Positions 16,695-25,839 of a DNA stretch of 64,000 bases are shown one piece after another. Source of the DNA: Streptomyces sp. NBC_00414 (lineage in GTDB: Bacteria > Actinomycetota > Actinomycetes > Streptomycetales > Streptomycetaceae). The stretch is taken from the NCBI RefSeq assembly GCF_036038375.1, contig NZ_CP107935.1, forward strand, positions 2,294,001 through 2,358,000, read 5' to 3'. The notes below the pieces were generated by a model. The model worked only from the letters and a program-made list of their open reading frames with translations, was not told the DNA's origin and made no database searches. The translations under genes and the position numbers were made by a program. Every line of letters begins with the position of its first letter. Positions within the stretch are counted from its first letter, which is position 1.

Positions 16695-18680
16695 TCAGCC
16701 GGTGCCTTCGGTGCCGGGCGGGCGCATCCGGAAGTCGTAGCGCTCCGGCAGGGGTTCGTCGCAGATCCGGGACCACAGCAGCCCGATCGCCTCGGCTCCC
16801 TCGCGCAGGTCGGCCACCTCGAAACCGGCGTCGAAGACGGCACGCGCCGCGTCCCGGTCACCCTCGGCGAGCAGCAGCCGCGCCTCGATCAGCCGGAACC
16901 GGCCGCGTTCGCGGGTCGCCGGGCGCAGCCGTTCCCACACGGAGCGGGCGTCCGCGGCGCGCCCTGCCGCGAGCAGCGCACCGATCGCCTCGCGGCCGAG
17001 CGCGGCGGTGGCCGCCGTCCAGGTCTCGCCGTCGTCGCGCCGCTCCTGGCACAGGTCGTCGAAGGCGTCGGCGTACCGGTCGGCGGCCCGTTCCCGGTTG
17101 CCCGCCTCCTGGTCGGCGACGGCGAGGCAGCGCAGCAACGGCCAGAGGGACGGGGCGAGTTCGAGGCCGCGTTCCCAGCTGCGCACGGCCTGGGCCCGGT
17201 CGCCCGCGTGCCACTGGGCGACTCCCAGGTGGTATTCCGCGAGCGGTTCCGCGGGGGCCGTCTCCAGCATGTCCCGCCAGTGCGGGGCGACCAGCGTCTC
17301 TCCGGGCGGCCCGACCCGGCGCTGCTCCGGGAAGGAACCGGACCTGAGCAGCTCGGCCCACGGCTGCTGGGCGTCCCCGAGCGTGGCCTCGTCGAAGGGG
17401 GTGCCGGGCAACTTGTGTGCGGCGCGGAGCACTTCGAGCGCTCCCCAGCCGGAACCGACGGCGAGCACCTCCTCGGGTTCGGTGTCGGCGGAATCCAGCC
17501 AGCGCTCGTACGCCGTCTCGAACTCCGCTCGCGGCAGGGCCCGTTCCAGTCCCGCCTCGACCTCGGAGCGGGCGGCGGCCCAGTCGTCGCCGTGCACCTG
17601 ACGCGCGTCGGTACTCAGCGGTCCGTACGCCTCCAGCCAGGTCACCTCGCTCTCCGCGTCGAGGCGTACGTGCTCCAACTGGGTGCGGGCCAGGCCCGCC
17701 TGGATCTCGCAGTAGCCGTCGGTGCCGGGCTCGGTGAGCCATTCCTGCCAGCGGCGCCCGCCGGTGCCGGTCCCCCACACGAAGAGTTTGCGTCCGCGCA
17801 GTGCGTCGGTGGAGGTCTGCGCCAGCCCGTGCCCGGCCTCGTCCAGGGCGGCGATCCAGCGCCGCTGCCCGTCGGGCACCTCGTAGAAGTAGTCGGCCGG
17901 GTACTCACCGCGCCGCGGATACGTCCGGTCGACACCCTCGTACGCCGGGACGGGCACCCGGCGCAGTCGTCGCTCGTACCCGAACTGCCAGGCCTCCTCG
18001 GCGGGCGCGAGCACCCTGCGGTCCTCCGGGACGGCGGTGTTGGACCACCAGTACAGCGGTGCGGCCCTCTCGTGCGGATTGCGGACGCGTACGCCGACGT
18101 ACAGGAAGTCGGAGCCCTCCGGCAGCCACAGGTCGACCTGGAAGGGCAGGTCGCGCAGCCGCTCCCACTCCCACAGGCGCAGCATCCGTGTGCCGTCGGG
18201 GGCGGTGACGCGGGCCGCGTGCAGCGGTGAGCAGGCGAGGGTCGAATGGCCGGTGGCGCCGACGTTCCACTCGATGCCGCCGGAGAACCAGGCGCCGTTG
18301 AGCGCGAAGTCCGCGGGCTGCAACACCGGGTTCCGGTAGAGGAGTTCACGGTCGGACGGCTTGTGGAAGAGGGAGACGAGCCGGCCTCCGAAGCCGGGCA
18401 GCACGGTCGCTCGCAGCCGGTCGTTCTCCAGGACGAGGGTGTCGACCTCACGGGGCGTACGAGTCCTCCCGTACCCGTCCCGGACGCGCTCGGGCAGGAG
18501 GCTGCGCAGTGGTTCGTACCCCATCTGCCGGGCCATGTCGCGGGGCAGGCCCTCGCGTTCCCGCTCGCCCACGTGGTGCGTCTCGTCGAGCGGGCGCAGC
18601 GGTGGCAAAGGGTTGGCGGGGCCCAACTCCGCGACCGGAAGCGTCAGTACGTCACGTCGAATCGTCGTCACGTCGACCAT
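16695..18680 (-). CDS. DUF5107 domain protein with C-terminal TPR-like repeats
   Basis: 661 residues, cytosolic by appearance. Residues about 70-340 match the DUF5107/galactose-mutarotase-like beta fold (VLPGFGGRLVSLFHK, GGIEWNVGATGHSTLACSPLHAARV, PHERAAPLYWWSNTAVPE). The C-terminal third is built of TPR-like helices (EYHLGVAQWHAGDRAQAVRSWERGLELAP). Such proteins occur near glycoside hydrolases and bind carbohydrate, but no sugar gene is adjacent. The ATG at 18680 is used. Lone gene; the next gene upstream lies 51 bp away in the same direction. Confidence 0.82.
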   Translation of the reverse strand: MVDVTTIRRDVLTLPVAELGPANPLPPLRPLDETHHVGEREREGLPRDMARQMGYEPLRSLLPERVRDGYGRTRTPREVDTLVLENDRLRATVLPGFGGRLVSLFHKPSDRELLYRNPVLQPADFALNGAWFSGGIEWNVGATGHSTLACSPLHAARVTAPDGTRMLRLWEWERLRDLPFQVDLWLPEGSDFLYVGVRVRNPHERAAPLYWWSNTAVPEDRRVLAPAEEAWQFGYERRLRRVPVPAYEGVDRTYPRRGEYPADYFYEVPDGQRRWIAALDEAGHGLAQTSTDALRGRKLFVWGTGTGGRRWQEWLTEPGTDGYCEIQAGLARTQLEHVRLDAESEVTWLEAYGPLSTDARQVHGDDWAAARSEVEAGLERALPRAEFETAYERWLDSADTEPEEVLAVGSGWGALEVLRAAHKLPGTPFDEATLGDAQQPWAELLRSGSFPEQRRVGPPGETLVAPHWRDMLETAPAEPLAEYHLGVAQWHAGDRAQAVRSWERGLELAPSLWPLLRCLAVADQEAGNRERAADRYADAFDDLCQERRDDGETWTAATAALGREAIGALLAAGRAADARSVWERLRPATRERGRFRLIEARLLLAEGDRDAARAVFDAGFEVADLREGAEAIGLLWSRICDEPLPERYDFRMRPPGTEGTG

Positions 18681-18731
18681 GGAACAGGGTGGACGGCCGG
18701 CCGACCAGGGGCTCTTCCGGTCAGGATCCGG

Positions 18732-19640
18732 TCAGGACTGCGCAAAGGCCGCGACGACGATGTCGGCCAGGAGGGCGCCGGCGGTTCCGTCGGGGTCCAG
18801 GTCGGGGTCGTAGATCGTGACGTTGAAGCCGACGCAGTGCGGGGAGCGCACCAACGGCCGCAGCAGTGCGACCAGTTCGTCGGGCAGCAGCCCGTCGGGG
18901 TCGGGGCTGTCGACGGCGGGCATCACGGACGGGTCGAGCACGTCGGCGTCGAGATGCACCCAGAAGCCGTCCAGGTCGGGCACCTCGAAGGCTTCGGCGG
19001 TGGCCCGTGCCAGGGCGTCGGCGCCCCACTCCCGGATGTCGCCGACGGTCACCGTGGGCATCTTCAGCGCGGCCAGCTCAGCCCGGTCGTCCTCGAACTC
19101 GTCGCGGATGCCGAAGAACCGTACGTCCTCGTCGCGCAGATAGGGCTTGAGCCCTTCCAGGTCCGTCAGGTCGTCCTGGCCGCGGCCGGTGGCCAGGGCG
19201 ACCTCCTCGCCGCCCGCCGCGCCGACGTGGCCGGAGTTGCCCGGGTGGCGGAAGTCGTGCGAGGCGTCCACCGCCGCGAGCCCGTAGCGGCCGATGCGGC
19301 GCAGCGCCAGTGAGGCGCCGAGCTGGATGGAACAGTCGCCGCCGAGGACGACGGGCAGTTCCCCGGCCCGTACGTGTGCCTCGATGCGGTCGGCGAGCGT
19401 GCGGGTGTACGTGGCGAGCGCGGCGGCGTTGAAGACGCCGTCGCCCTCCTGCCAGTCGCCGCGGTCGTAGCGCGGCGGTACGACCACGCCGCCCTCCAGG
19501 GCGTTCAGCCTCCGCACGATCCGCTGCTCGCGCAGGGCGCCGGCCAGCTTGTAGCAGCCGGGCACCGTGCCGGGGGCGGGCGGGCGGAGCCCGAGGTTCG
19601 AGGGGGCGTCCAGGACGACGAGATTCCGAAGAGCACTCAC
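18732..19640 (-). CDS. Arginase/agmatinase-family protein with altered metal-site residues
   Basis: 302 residues of the ureohydrolase fold, which hydrolyses guanidino compounds using two Mn ions. Conserved segments are present (PVVLGGDCSIQLG, AAVDASHDFRHPGN, WVHLDADVLDP). Two usual histidine ligands are changed: GGDH reads GGDC, and DAHxD reads DASHD. The Asp ligands remain. It may use a different metal arrangement or substrate, or be inactive. It starts with GTG at 19640, overlapping the stop of the acetyltransferase gene (GTGA). Confidence 0.83.
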   Translation of the reverse strand: MSALRNLVVLDAPSNLGLRPPAPGTVPGCYKLAGALREQRIVRRLNALEGGVVVPPRYDRGDWQEGDGVFNAAALATYTRTLADRIEAHVRAGELPVVLGGDCSIQLGASLALRRIGRYGLAAVDASHDFRHPGNSGHVGAAGGEEVALATGRGQDDLTDLEGLKPYLRDEDVRFFGIRDEFEDDRAELAALKMPTVTVGDIREWGADALARATAEAFEVPDLDGFWVHLDADVLDPSVMPAVDSPDPDGLLPDELVALLRPLVRSPHCVGFNVTIYDPDLDPDGTAGALLADIVVAAFAQS

Positions 19641-20194
19641 GTTCGAATCATATCGGCGGTGATGGCCCAGCGCTCATGATCCCGCCAGGCCCCGTCGATG
19701 AAGAGGAAGTCCGGCGAGAAGCCCTCCAGCCGGAACCCGCAGCGGTTCGCCAGCGCGATCGAAGCGGCGTTGCCCGGCTGGACGTTGATCTCCAGCCGGT
19801 GCAGCCCGAGCGTGCCGAACGCGTACCGCACGACCAGGTCGAGCCCCTCGCTCATCAGCCCGCGGCCGGCCGCGTGCGCGAAGGCCCCGTACCCGAGCGC
19901 CCCGCACAGGAAGGCGCCCTCGACGATGTTGTTGATGTTGACGAACCCGGCGATCCCCCCGCCGTCCTTCTCGCAGACGAAGAACCCGGCCTTGGTCGGA
20001 TCGTCGATCAGCCGGCCCGCGTACGAGGTGTAGGCGGCGGGGGTGCCGGGCGGGAAGAGCCACGGCTGGTGCAGGGCCTTGCTCTCCCGGGCCCGGGCGG
20101 TGAACTCGGGCCCGTCCTCGTGGGTGAAGGGGCGAATACCCACGCGGGGGCCTTCGGCGAGGTACACGGACGCGGACGCGGTGGAGCCGGACAT
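19637..20194 (-). CDS. GNAT acetyltransferase, RimJ/RimL type
   Basis: 185 residues. The GNAT fold is clear: the N-terminal RIRPFTHEDG-like segment (GIRPFTHEDGPEFTARARES), an acetyl-CoA loop region (GAFAHAAGRGLMSEGLDLVVRYAF) and the ending LHRLEINVQPGNAASIALANRCGFRLEG typical of ribosomal-protein N-acetyltransferases. The target is unknown. The start is the ATG at 20194, close to a GGCGGG; longer in-frame versions run into the dispersed repeats and are rejected. Coupled to the arginase-like gene downstream. Confidence 0.87.
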   Translation of the reverse strand: MSGSTASASVYLAEGPRVGIRPFTHEDGPEFTARARESKALHQPWLFPPGTPAAYTSYAGRLIDDPTKAGFFVCEKDGGGIAGFVNINNIVEGAFLCGALGYGAFAHAAGRGLMSEGLDLVVRYAFGTLGLHRLEINVQPGNAASIALANRCGFRLEGFSPDFLFIDGAWRDHERWAITADMIRT

Positions 20195-20270
20195 CCCGCC
20201 ACGGTACGCCTGCGCTCCGCTCGGGGCGTGGGGGACCTCCTGCCGGCCGGTGTGGACGTGGGGGCTGGTC

Positions 20271-20325
20271 GCGCCGTTCCCCGCGCCCCTCAAAAGACGA
20301 AAGACTGCGCCGTTCCCCGCGCCCC
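20271..20325. repeat. Dispersed 19-bp repeat, two direct copies
   Basis: Copies lie at 20271-20289 and 20307-20325, both in reverse orientation (GCGCCGTTCCCCGCGCCCC), spaced 36 bp start to start. They lie between the LapA-like gene stop (20346) and the acetyltransferase start (20194), both on the minus strand, so at the 3' side of the upstream gene. Confidence 0.85.
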
Positions 20326-20345
20326 TGGGGGGGGGAGCGCAGCGT

Positions 20346-20600
20346 TCAGCCCCGGCGGCGCATGAAGTACGCCCCGCACAGCGCTCCGATCACCGCCGTG
20401 GCGAGCAGCGCCATCCACAAGGGCATGGTCACCTCGGGAATCAGCAGACGGATCTTCGTGGCCCGGGTGTTCTCGAAGATGAAGACCAGCCCGAGAACGG
20501 CCAGCGCGACGACAGCCACCCGCCCGGGGGTGAGCAGGCTCCCCCTGCCCGCTCCCGCGCCACCACCACCGCCACTGTTCTGCGAAGTCTTCGGGCTCAT
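20346..20600 (-). CDS. LapA-domain small membrane protein
   Basis: 84 residues. A Gly-rich cytoplasmic N-terminus (QNSGGGGGAGAGRGS) is followed by two transmembrane helices: AVVALAVLGLVFIFENTRATKIRLLIPEV and LWMALLATAVIGALCGAYFMRRRG. The FIFENT turn and spacing match the LapA (DUF1049) domain. In E. coli LapA helps lipopolysaccharide assembly; in actinomycetes the role is unknown. ATG at 20600; single gene. Confidence 0.8.
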   Translation of the reverse strand: MSPKTSQNSGGGGGAGAGRGSLLTPGRVAVVALAVLGLVFIFENTRATKIRLLIPEVTMPLWMALLATAVIGALCGAYFMRRRG

Positions 20601-20700
20601 GGGACCAGGATGGCCTCAGGAGCGGAGGTCACGCGCGGTGAGGGACCCCTCCGGGTGAGGTGAGGTGAGGTGCGGCCAGACCGGGCCTGGCCCATGGATG

Positions 20701-21624
20701 TCAGGCCAGGGCCGGTACATCCAGTGTCAGGGCCCCCGCCCCCGCGTCCAGCTCCGCCCGCACCCCGAACGGAATCGTCAGCGCCCCGTCCCCGTGCCCG
20801 AAGCCGAACTCCTCCGCGATCGGCACCCCGAGCCCGCCGAGCCGGTCGAGAACCAGGTCCCGCACCCGCTCGTACGGATCGCACCGGTCCCAGGACCCGA
20901 GCAGGATCCCCGCGACGCCGTCGAACCAGCCGGCCCGCAGGAGCTGGGTGAGGTAGCGGTCCAGGCGGTACGTCTCCTCGCCCACGTCCTCCAGGCACAG
21001 CAGGCCGCCGGCCGCGGAGGGCCGGGCGTGCGGTGTGCCCAGCTCGGAGGCGAGCAGGCACAGGCAGCCGCCGAGCAGGACGCCCGAGGCCCGCCCCGGG
21101 ACCAGCGCCTGTCCGGCCGACCTGATGGTCCGCACGGTCTCCGGCTCGAAGAGGGTCGCCCTGAGGTGCTCCTGGGCGCGGGCGTTCTTGACGAAGTCGA
21201 TGCCCGCGGCCATCGGGCCGTGCAGGGTCACGAGTCCCAGCCGGGCCGCGAAGGCCTCGTGGAGGGCCGTGATGTCGCTGAACCCGAGGAACACCTTGGG
21301 TCCCGCGGCCCGCAGGGCGTCCCAGTCGAGCAGGTCGGTCATGCGCTGTACGCCGTAGCCGCCGCGGGCGCAGAACACCGCGTCCACGGACGGGTCGCAC
21401 CAGGCGGCCTGGAGGTCGGCCGCCCGGTCGGCGTCCGTGCCCGCCAGGTAGTCGAACCGCCCGTGCCGGTCCAGGACATGGGGTGCGACGACCGGTTCCA
21501 GGTCCCAGCCGCGCAGGATGTCGAGGCCCGCCTGGAGGCGTTCCTCGGGCACGGGCCCGCTCGGCGCGACGACGGCGACCCGGGCTCCGGCGACCAGCCG
21601 CGGCGGCCTGACAAGGTCCTTCAA
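20701..21624 (-). CDS. Muramoyltetrapeptide LD-carboxypeptidase (peptidase S66)
   Basis: 307 residues. The S66 family removes the terminal D-alanine from cytoplasmic murein tetrapeptides during recycling. Expected features are present: VAVVAPSGPVPEERL at the start, ARGGYGVQRM, the nucleophile serine in FLGFSDIT, a glutamate in LCLEDVGEETYRLDR and a histidine in FGFGHGDGALTIPFG. It lies 7 bp past the S9 peptidase stop and ends a run of peptidase genes in one direction, which suggests a shared role in peptide or cell-wall turnover. Confidence 0.92.
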   Translation of the reverse strand: MKDLVRPPRLVAGARVAVVAPSGPVPEERLQAGLDILRGWDLEPVVAPHVLDRHGRFDYLAGTDADRAADLQAAWCDPSVDAVFCARGGYGVQRMTDLLDWDALRAAGPKVFLGFSDITALHEAFAARLGLVTLHGPMAAGIDFVKNARAQEHLRATLFEPETVRTIRSAGQALVPGRASGVLLGGCLCLLASELGTPHARPSAAGGLLCLEDVGEETYRLDRYLTQLLRAGWFDGVAGILLGSWDRCDPYERVRDLVLDRLGGLGVPIAEEFGFGHGDGALTIPFGVRAELDAGAGALTLDVPALA

Positions 21625-21631
21625 CGGCCGG

Positions 21632-23611
21632 TCACTTGACGAGCTCCAGTGCGGGAACGCCGGGCGGAGTGAGGCCGAACACCTGCGCGTACAGGGAGAG
21701 TTCGGCCTCCAGGGCGCGCACCATCGTGTCGGTGCGGCGGAAGCCGTGGCCCTCGCCCTCGAAGGTGATGTAGGCGTGCGGCACGGACTGTGCCCGCTCC
21801 TCCAGCCTGGCCAGGAACCGCTCGCACTGGGCGGGCGGGCAGATGACGTCGTCGAGGCCCTGGAGGAGCAGGAAGGGCGCGGTGACCCGGTCGGCGTGCT
21901 CGGTGGGCGACCGCTCCGCGTACCGTCCGGGGACCTCGGCGCGCGGTCCGATCAGGCTCTCCAGGTACTGGGACTCGAAGTCGTGGGTCTCGCCGACGCC
22001 CCAGCCCACCAGGTCGAGGACGGGGTAGAGGATCGTCCCGCACGCGTAGACGTCGGTGCTCACCAGCGAGGCGGCCGTGGTCCAGCCGCCCGCGCTGCCG
22101 CCCCGGACGGCCAGCCGGTCGCGGTCGGCGGTGCCCTCCTCGGCGAGGGCCAGGGCGACGGCCGCGCAGTCCTCGACGTCCACGACACCCCACTGCTCGC
22201 GCAGCCGGTTGCGGTACTCGCGCCCGTATCCGGTGGAGCCGCCGTAGTTGACCTCGGCGACCCCGATGCCGCGCGAGGTGAAGTACGCGATCTGCAGGTC
22301 GAGGACGAGCGGGGCACGGCCGGTGGGTCCGCCGTGCGCCCAGACGACGTAGGGCGGGAGCACATCGCCGGGAGCCACGTGGCCGGGGTGGTGGGGCGGG
22401 TAGACGTGGGCGTGGATATCCCGCCCGGCGGGCCCGGTGAACGTACGGATCTGCGGTTCCGGGTAGTAGGCGGGGTCCACCGGGTCGTTGTGCGGGGCTC
22501 CCACGACACGGGCCCGTCCGGTCCGGGCGTCCAGTTCCACGACCTCGTAGGCGCTGCGCGGGCTGGCGGCGACGGTGACGACGCGGCTGCCGTCGACGGC
22601 GAGGGTGGCCTCGTACTCGCTCCAGGGTCCGGCCGCGTCGACGACCTCGCCGGTCTCCGGGTCGAGGATGCCGAGCGCGGTGGCGCCCCGGCCGTGCACG
22701 ACGGCGATCAGTCCGCTGTCGAGCGGTGCGAACCAGCGGCGGCCGATCGTCCACAGCGGGCCGCCGAACTCCTCCTCGCGCGTGCACAGCGCTTCGCCGT
22801 CGCGGTAGAGGTTCCACCAGCCGGTGCGGTCGCTGGAGTAAAGGAGGGCTCCGTCCCGGTCCCAGTCGGCCTGGGCGATCGCCTCGTCCGGTCCGCCCGC
22901 GGCCCTGCGGGGTTCCCCGAACGTGCCGTCGGGGGTCACGTCGGCGACCATCAGCTCGGTGCCGTCCCACGGCATCCGCGGGTGGTCCCAGACCAGCCAG
23001 GCCGCGCGGCGCCCGTCGGGCGAGACCCGCGGCCCGGTGACGAACCGGTGCTGTCCGTCGGTGAGTTCGCGCACCGCCTCCCGGTCCTCGGCGGCCGATC
23101 CGTCCAGCGGCACCGCGGCGACGACCCGCCGCACATCGCTGGGCCCCTCGCCGGTGAACTCCTCCAGTACGCACCAGACCTCGTCGAGTTCCAGGTGCAG
23201 CCGCGGGTCCACCCACCGCAGTCCGCCGCCGACGGAGGAGAGGGGAGTGAGGGGGCGCGGGCCCTTCCCGGGGTCGGCGGGCTCGTACGCGTACAGCCGC
23301 TGGTCGGCGAAGTTCACGAACACGACCACCGGGCCGTCCTCGCCGGCCGTGCCGGCCCAGGGCTGTCCGCCGTACTCGACGACGCGGCTGCGGACGTTCC
23401 ACGGGGCGGGCAGGACCGACTCCTCGGTGCCGTCGGCGCGGCGGCGCACCAGGGTGCGACGGCCGCCCTCGGCGGGCCGGGGCTCGGTCCACCAGGCCTC
23501 GTCGCCGACGAAGCCGACGTAGTCGGGGTGCCCGTCGTGTGCGGCGGCGAGCGCCGCGTCGATGGGCGAGGGCCAGGAACCGTAGGCCAGCGTCTGCACT
23601 GTGTCCCCCAT
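21632..23611 (-). CDS. S9 (prolyl oligopeptidase) family serine peptidase
   Basis: 659 residues. The N-terminal two thirds form a WD/beta-propeller-like region. The C-terminal alpha/beta hydrolase carries the triad: nucleophile in VRGGSAGGWTT, aspartate in LLLQGLDDVICPPAQ and histidine in FEGEGHGFRRTD. The family cleaves short peptides or acyl-peptides in the cytosol. No signal peptide. The ATG at 23611 follows GAGGAAAAAA, 10 bp after the M20 stop. Probable single transcript M55-M20-S9-S66. Confidence 0.92.
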   Translation of the reverse strand: MGDTVQTLAYGSWPSPIDAALAAAHDGHPDYVGFVGDEAWWTEPRPAEGGRRTLVRRRADGTEESVLPAPWNVRSRVVEYGGQPWAGTAGEDGPVVVFVNFADQRLYAYEPADPGKGPRPLTPLSSVGGGLRWVDPRLHLELDEVWCVLEEFTGEGPSDVRRVVAAVPLDGSAAEDREAVRELTDGQHRFVTGPRVSPDGRRAAWLVWDHPRMPWDGTELMVADVTPDGTFGEPRRAAGGPDEAIAQADWDRDGALLYSSDRTGWWNLYRDGEALCTREEEFGGPLWTIGRRWFAPLDSGLIAVVHGRGATALGILDPETGEVVDAAGPWSEYEATLAVDGSRVVTVAASPRSAYEVVELDARTGRARVVGAPHNDPVDPAYYPEPQIRTFTGPAGRDIHAHVYPPHHPGHVAPGDVLPPYVVWAHGGPTGRAPLVLDLQIAYFTSRGIGVAEVNYGGSTGYGREYRNRLREQWGVVDVEDCAAVALALAEEGTADRDRLAVRGGSAGGWTTAASLVSTDVYACGTILYPVLDLVGWGVGETHDFESQYLESLIGPRAEVPGRYAERSPTEHADRVTAPFLLLQGLDDVICPPAQCERFLARLEERAQSVPHAYITFEGEGHGFRRTDTMVRALEAELSLYAQVFGLTPPGVPALELVK

Positions 23612-23620
23612 TTTTTTCCT

Positions 23621-24964
23621 CTAGGCCGTGCGCAGGAAGCGGTCGAGTACCCGGACACCGAAATGCAGTGCCTCGACGGGCACCCGTTCGTCGACTCCGT
23701 GGAAGAGCGCCTGGTAGTCGAAGCCCGGCGGGAGTTTCAGCGGCGCGAATCCGTAGCCGGTGATGCCCAGCCGCGAGAACTGCTTGGCGTCCGTGCCGCC
23801 CGACATGCAGTAGGGCACGACGTTCCCCTCGGGCGCGAACTCCTCCACGGCGGCCCGCATACGGGCGTACGTCGTCGAGTCCAGCGGCGCCTGCAGGGCG
23901 ACCTCGCGGTGGACGAACTCCCAGTCCACGTCCGGCCCGGTGAGCTGGTCGAGGGTGGCCCGGAACTCGTCCTCGGTACCGGCCAGAAAGCGTCCGTCGA
24001 CGTGCGCGCTCGCCTCGCCGGGGATCACGTTGACCTTGTAACCGGCGTCCAGCATGGTCGGGTTGGCGCTGTTGCGGACCGTTGCCTCGACGAGGGACGC
24101 GGCGGGGCCGATCTTCTCCATCAGCCGGTCGACGCCGTCGGGATCGTCGAGATCGGGCTCGACGCCGTACAGCACGGCGAGTTCGGTGAGTGCCGCGCGG
24201 ACCGTCGGGGTGAGCCGTACGGGCCACTGGTGGTCGCCGATCCGGGCGATCGCGGCGGCGAGCCGGGTCACCGCGTTGGACCGGTTCACCTTGGAGCCGT
24301 GGCCGGCCCGGCCGCGGGCGGTGAGCTTGAGCCAGCCGGTGCCGCGCTCACCGGCGGCGAGGGGGTACAGCTGACGCCCGCCGCCGTCGTGGAAGGTGAA
24401 CGCCCCGGACTCGCTGATGCCCTCGGTGCACCCCCCGAAGAGCCCCGCGTGCCGGTCGGCGAGGAAGCCCGAGCCGTCCTCGGCGCTCGCCTCCTCGTCC
24501 GCGGTGAACGCGATCACCAGGTCGCGGCGGGGGCGTACACCGGAGCGCGCCCACTGCCGGACGACCGCGAGGATCATCGCGTCCATGTTCTTCATGTCGA
24601 CGGCGCCGCGCCCCCAGACGACCCCGTCGCGGACTTCGCCGGAGAACGGATGGACGCTCCAGTCCTCCGCCTGCGCGGGTACGACGTCCAGGTGACCGTG
24701 GACGAGCAGCGCGTCAGCGGACGGGTCGGTGCCCTCCAGGCGTGCGACGACGTTCGTACGCCCCTTGGTGCGCTCCAGGAGGGTCGGCTCCAGCCCTGCC
24801 TCGGCGAGCCGGGCGGCGGCGTACTCGGCGGCCGGCCGCTCCTGGCAGTCGCCGCCACCGCGGTTGGTGGTGTCGATGCGGATGAGGTCGGAGGTGAACC
24901 GGACGACCTCGTCCAGTGCCCGCTCGTCGACGGTCGGCTCTTGTGTCGCGCTGATGTCAGCCAT
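23621..24964 (-). CDS. M20 family metallopeptidase (dipeptidase type)
   Basis: 447 residues. M20 zinc-site motifs are visible: LLVHGHLDVVPA, DMKNMDAM and TADEEASAEDGSGFLAD (catalytic Glu pair), a lid-domain segment GRAGHGSKVN, and a final ligand in ALFHGVDERVPVEALHFG. The substrate is likely a dipeptide or acylated amino acid. The start is the ATG at 24964 with GGAGGAGA upstream, inside the last codons of the M55 gene (8-nt overlap). Longer frames upstream lie on top of the M55 gene and are not real. Confidence 0.92.
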   Translation of the reverse strand: MADISATQEPTVDERALDEVVRFTSDLIRIDTTNRGGGDCQERPAAEYAAARLAEAGLEPTLLERTKGRTNVVARLEGTDPSADALLVHGHLDVVPAQAEDWSVHPFSGEVRDGVVWGRGAVDMKNMDAMILAVVRQWARSGVRPRRDLVIAFTADEEASAEDGSGFLADRHAGLFGGCTEGISESGAFTFHDGGGRQLYPLAAGERGTGWLKLTARGRAGHGSKVNRSNAVTRLAAAIARIGDHQWPVRLTPTVRAALTELAVLYGVEPDLDDPDGVDRLMEKIGPAASLVEATVRNSANPTMLDAGYKVNVIPGEASAHVDGRFLAGTEDEFRATLDQLTGPDVDWEFVHREVALQAPLDSTTYARMRAAVEEFAPEGNVVPYCMSGGTDAKQFSRLGITGYGFAPLKLPPGFDYQALFHGVDERVPVEALHFGVRVLDRFLRTA

Positions 24965-25793
24965 AGGTCTCCTCCACGGCAGCCGAGACGATCGTGGTGA
25001 CCGCCTTGAAGGTCCGGATGCCCTCGTACATGGTGGCGCTGGTGTACGCCACCTTCCGTTCCCCGCTCTGTTCGACGCCCGGGACGACGGTGGCCGCCAT
25101 CGCCAGGTGTTCGGCGTCGAACTCCAGGGCCACGGTGAAGGGCCCCGCCTGAGCGGGCTCGTGCCGTACCGCGAGCCGCGCCGCCTCCTTGGCCGCCGAG
25201 CGGATGTCCGCCGCCGTACGGGCCGGGGTGCGGCACACGGCCGCGTACCGCGAGACATGGTCCTTGACGGCGACCTTCAGTGCCTCGGGCGCGTAGCCGA
25301 GCGCGTCCTCGCAGGCCACGTCGTCACCGGTGACCAGCACGACGGGGACTCCGTACTCGGCGACGACGCGCGCGTTGAGCAGGCCCTCGCTGGCCCGCTC
25401 GCCGTTGATCCACACGCCGGTGATCGAGTTGGCGAGGTAGGTGTGGGCGAGGACGCCCTCCATGCCCGCTCCCGCGTGGTAGCCGACGAAGGCGATGCCG
25501 TCGACGTCGCCGTGCTGCACGCCCTCGACCATGGAGAGCGACTTGTGCCGCCCTGTGAGCATCTGCGCCCGTTCGTCCAGTTGTTCCAGGAGCAGGTTGC
25601 GCATGGTCCAGTGGGCCTCGTTGACGAGGACCTCGTCGGCGCCGCCGTCGAGGAAGCCGAGGACCGCGGCGTTCACGTCCGAGGTGAACATCGACCGGCA
25701 CCGCTCCCACTGCGGTGTGCCCGGCAGCACGTCGGCCGGCCAGGTCACCCCGGTGGCGCCCTCCATGTCGGCGCTGATGAGGATCTTTACCAT
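24957..25793 (-). CDS. M55 family D-aminopeptidase (DppA-like)
   Basis: 278 residues. DppA enzymes are zinc D-aminopeptidases that release D-amino acids from peptides. Metal-binding residues sit in ISADMEGATGV (Asp/Glu), in EVLVNEAHWTMRNLL and in GIAFVGYHAGAG (His). The length is normal. The ATG at 25793 opens the run M55-M20-S9-S66. The intergenic 46 bp before it carries a 14-bp inverted repeat ATCGC-AGTC-GCGAT (25805-25818), a candidate operator. Confidence 0.93.
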   Translation of the reverse strand: MVKILISADMEGATGVTWPADVLPGTPQWERCRSMFTSDVNAAVLGFLDGGADEVLVNEAHWTMRNLLLEQLDERAQMLTGRHKSLSMVEGVQHGDVDGIAFVGYHAGAGMEGVLAHTYLANSITGVWINGERASEGLLNARVVAEYGVPVVLVTGDDVACEDALGYAPEALKVAVKDHVSRYAAVCRTPARTAADIRSAAKEAARLAVRHEPAQAGPFTVALEFDAEHLAMAATVVPGVEQSGERKVAYTSATMYEGIRTFKAVTTIVSAAVEETYG

Positions 25794-25804
25794 GCACCAG
25801 TTGT

Positions 25805-25818
25805 ATCGCAGTCGCGAT
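25805..25818. promoter_or_regulatory. Inverted repeat upstream of the M55 peptidase gene
   Basis: ATCGC-N4-GCGAT ends 12 bp before the M55 start codon (minus strand). Position and symmetry suit a repressor site or a leader hairpin. No assigned regulator; inference only. Confidence 0.35.
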
Positions 25819-25839
25819 GCGCCCCACAGGGCCGGGCGG

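Noticed and set aside
16695..18680. Glycoside hydrolase identity for the DUF5107 protein
   Set aside because: The beta-sandwich is mutarotase-like and no catalytic glycosidase motif or sugar gene is adjacent, so no enzyme function is claimed.
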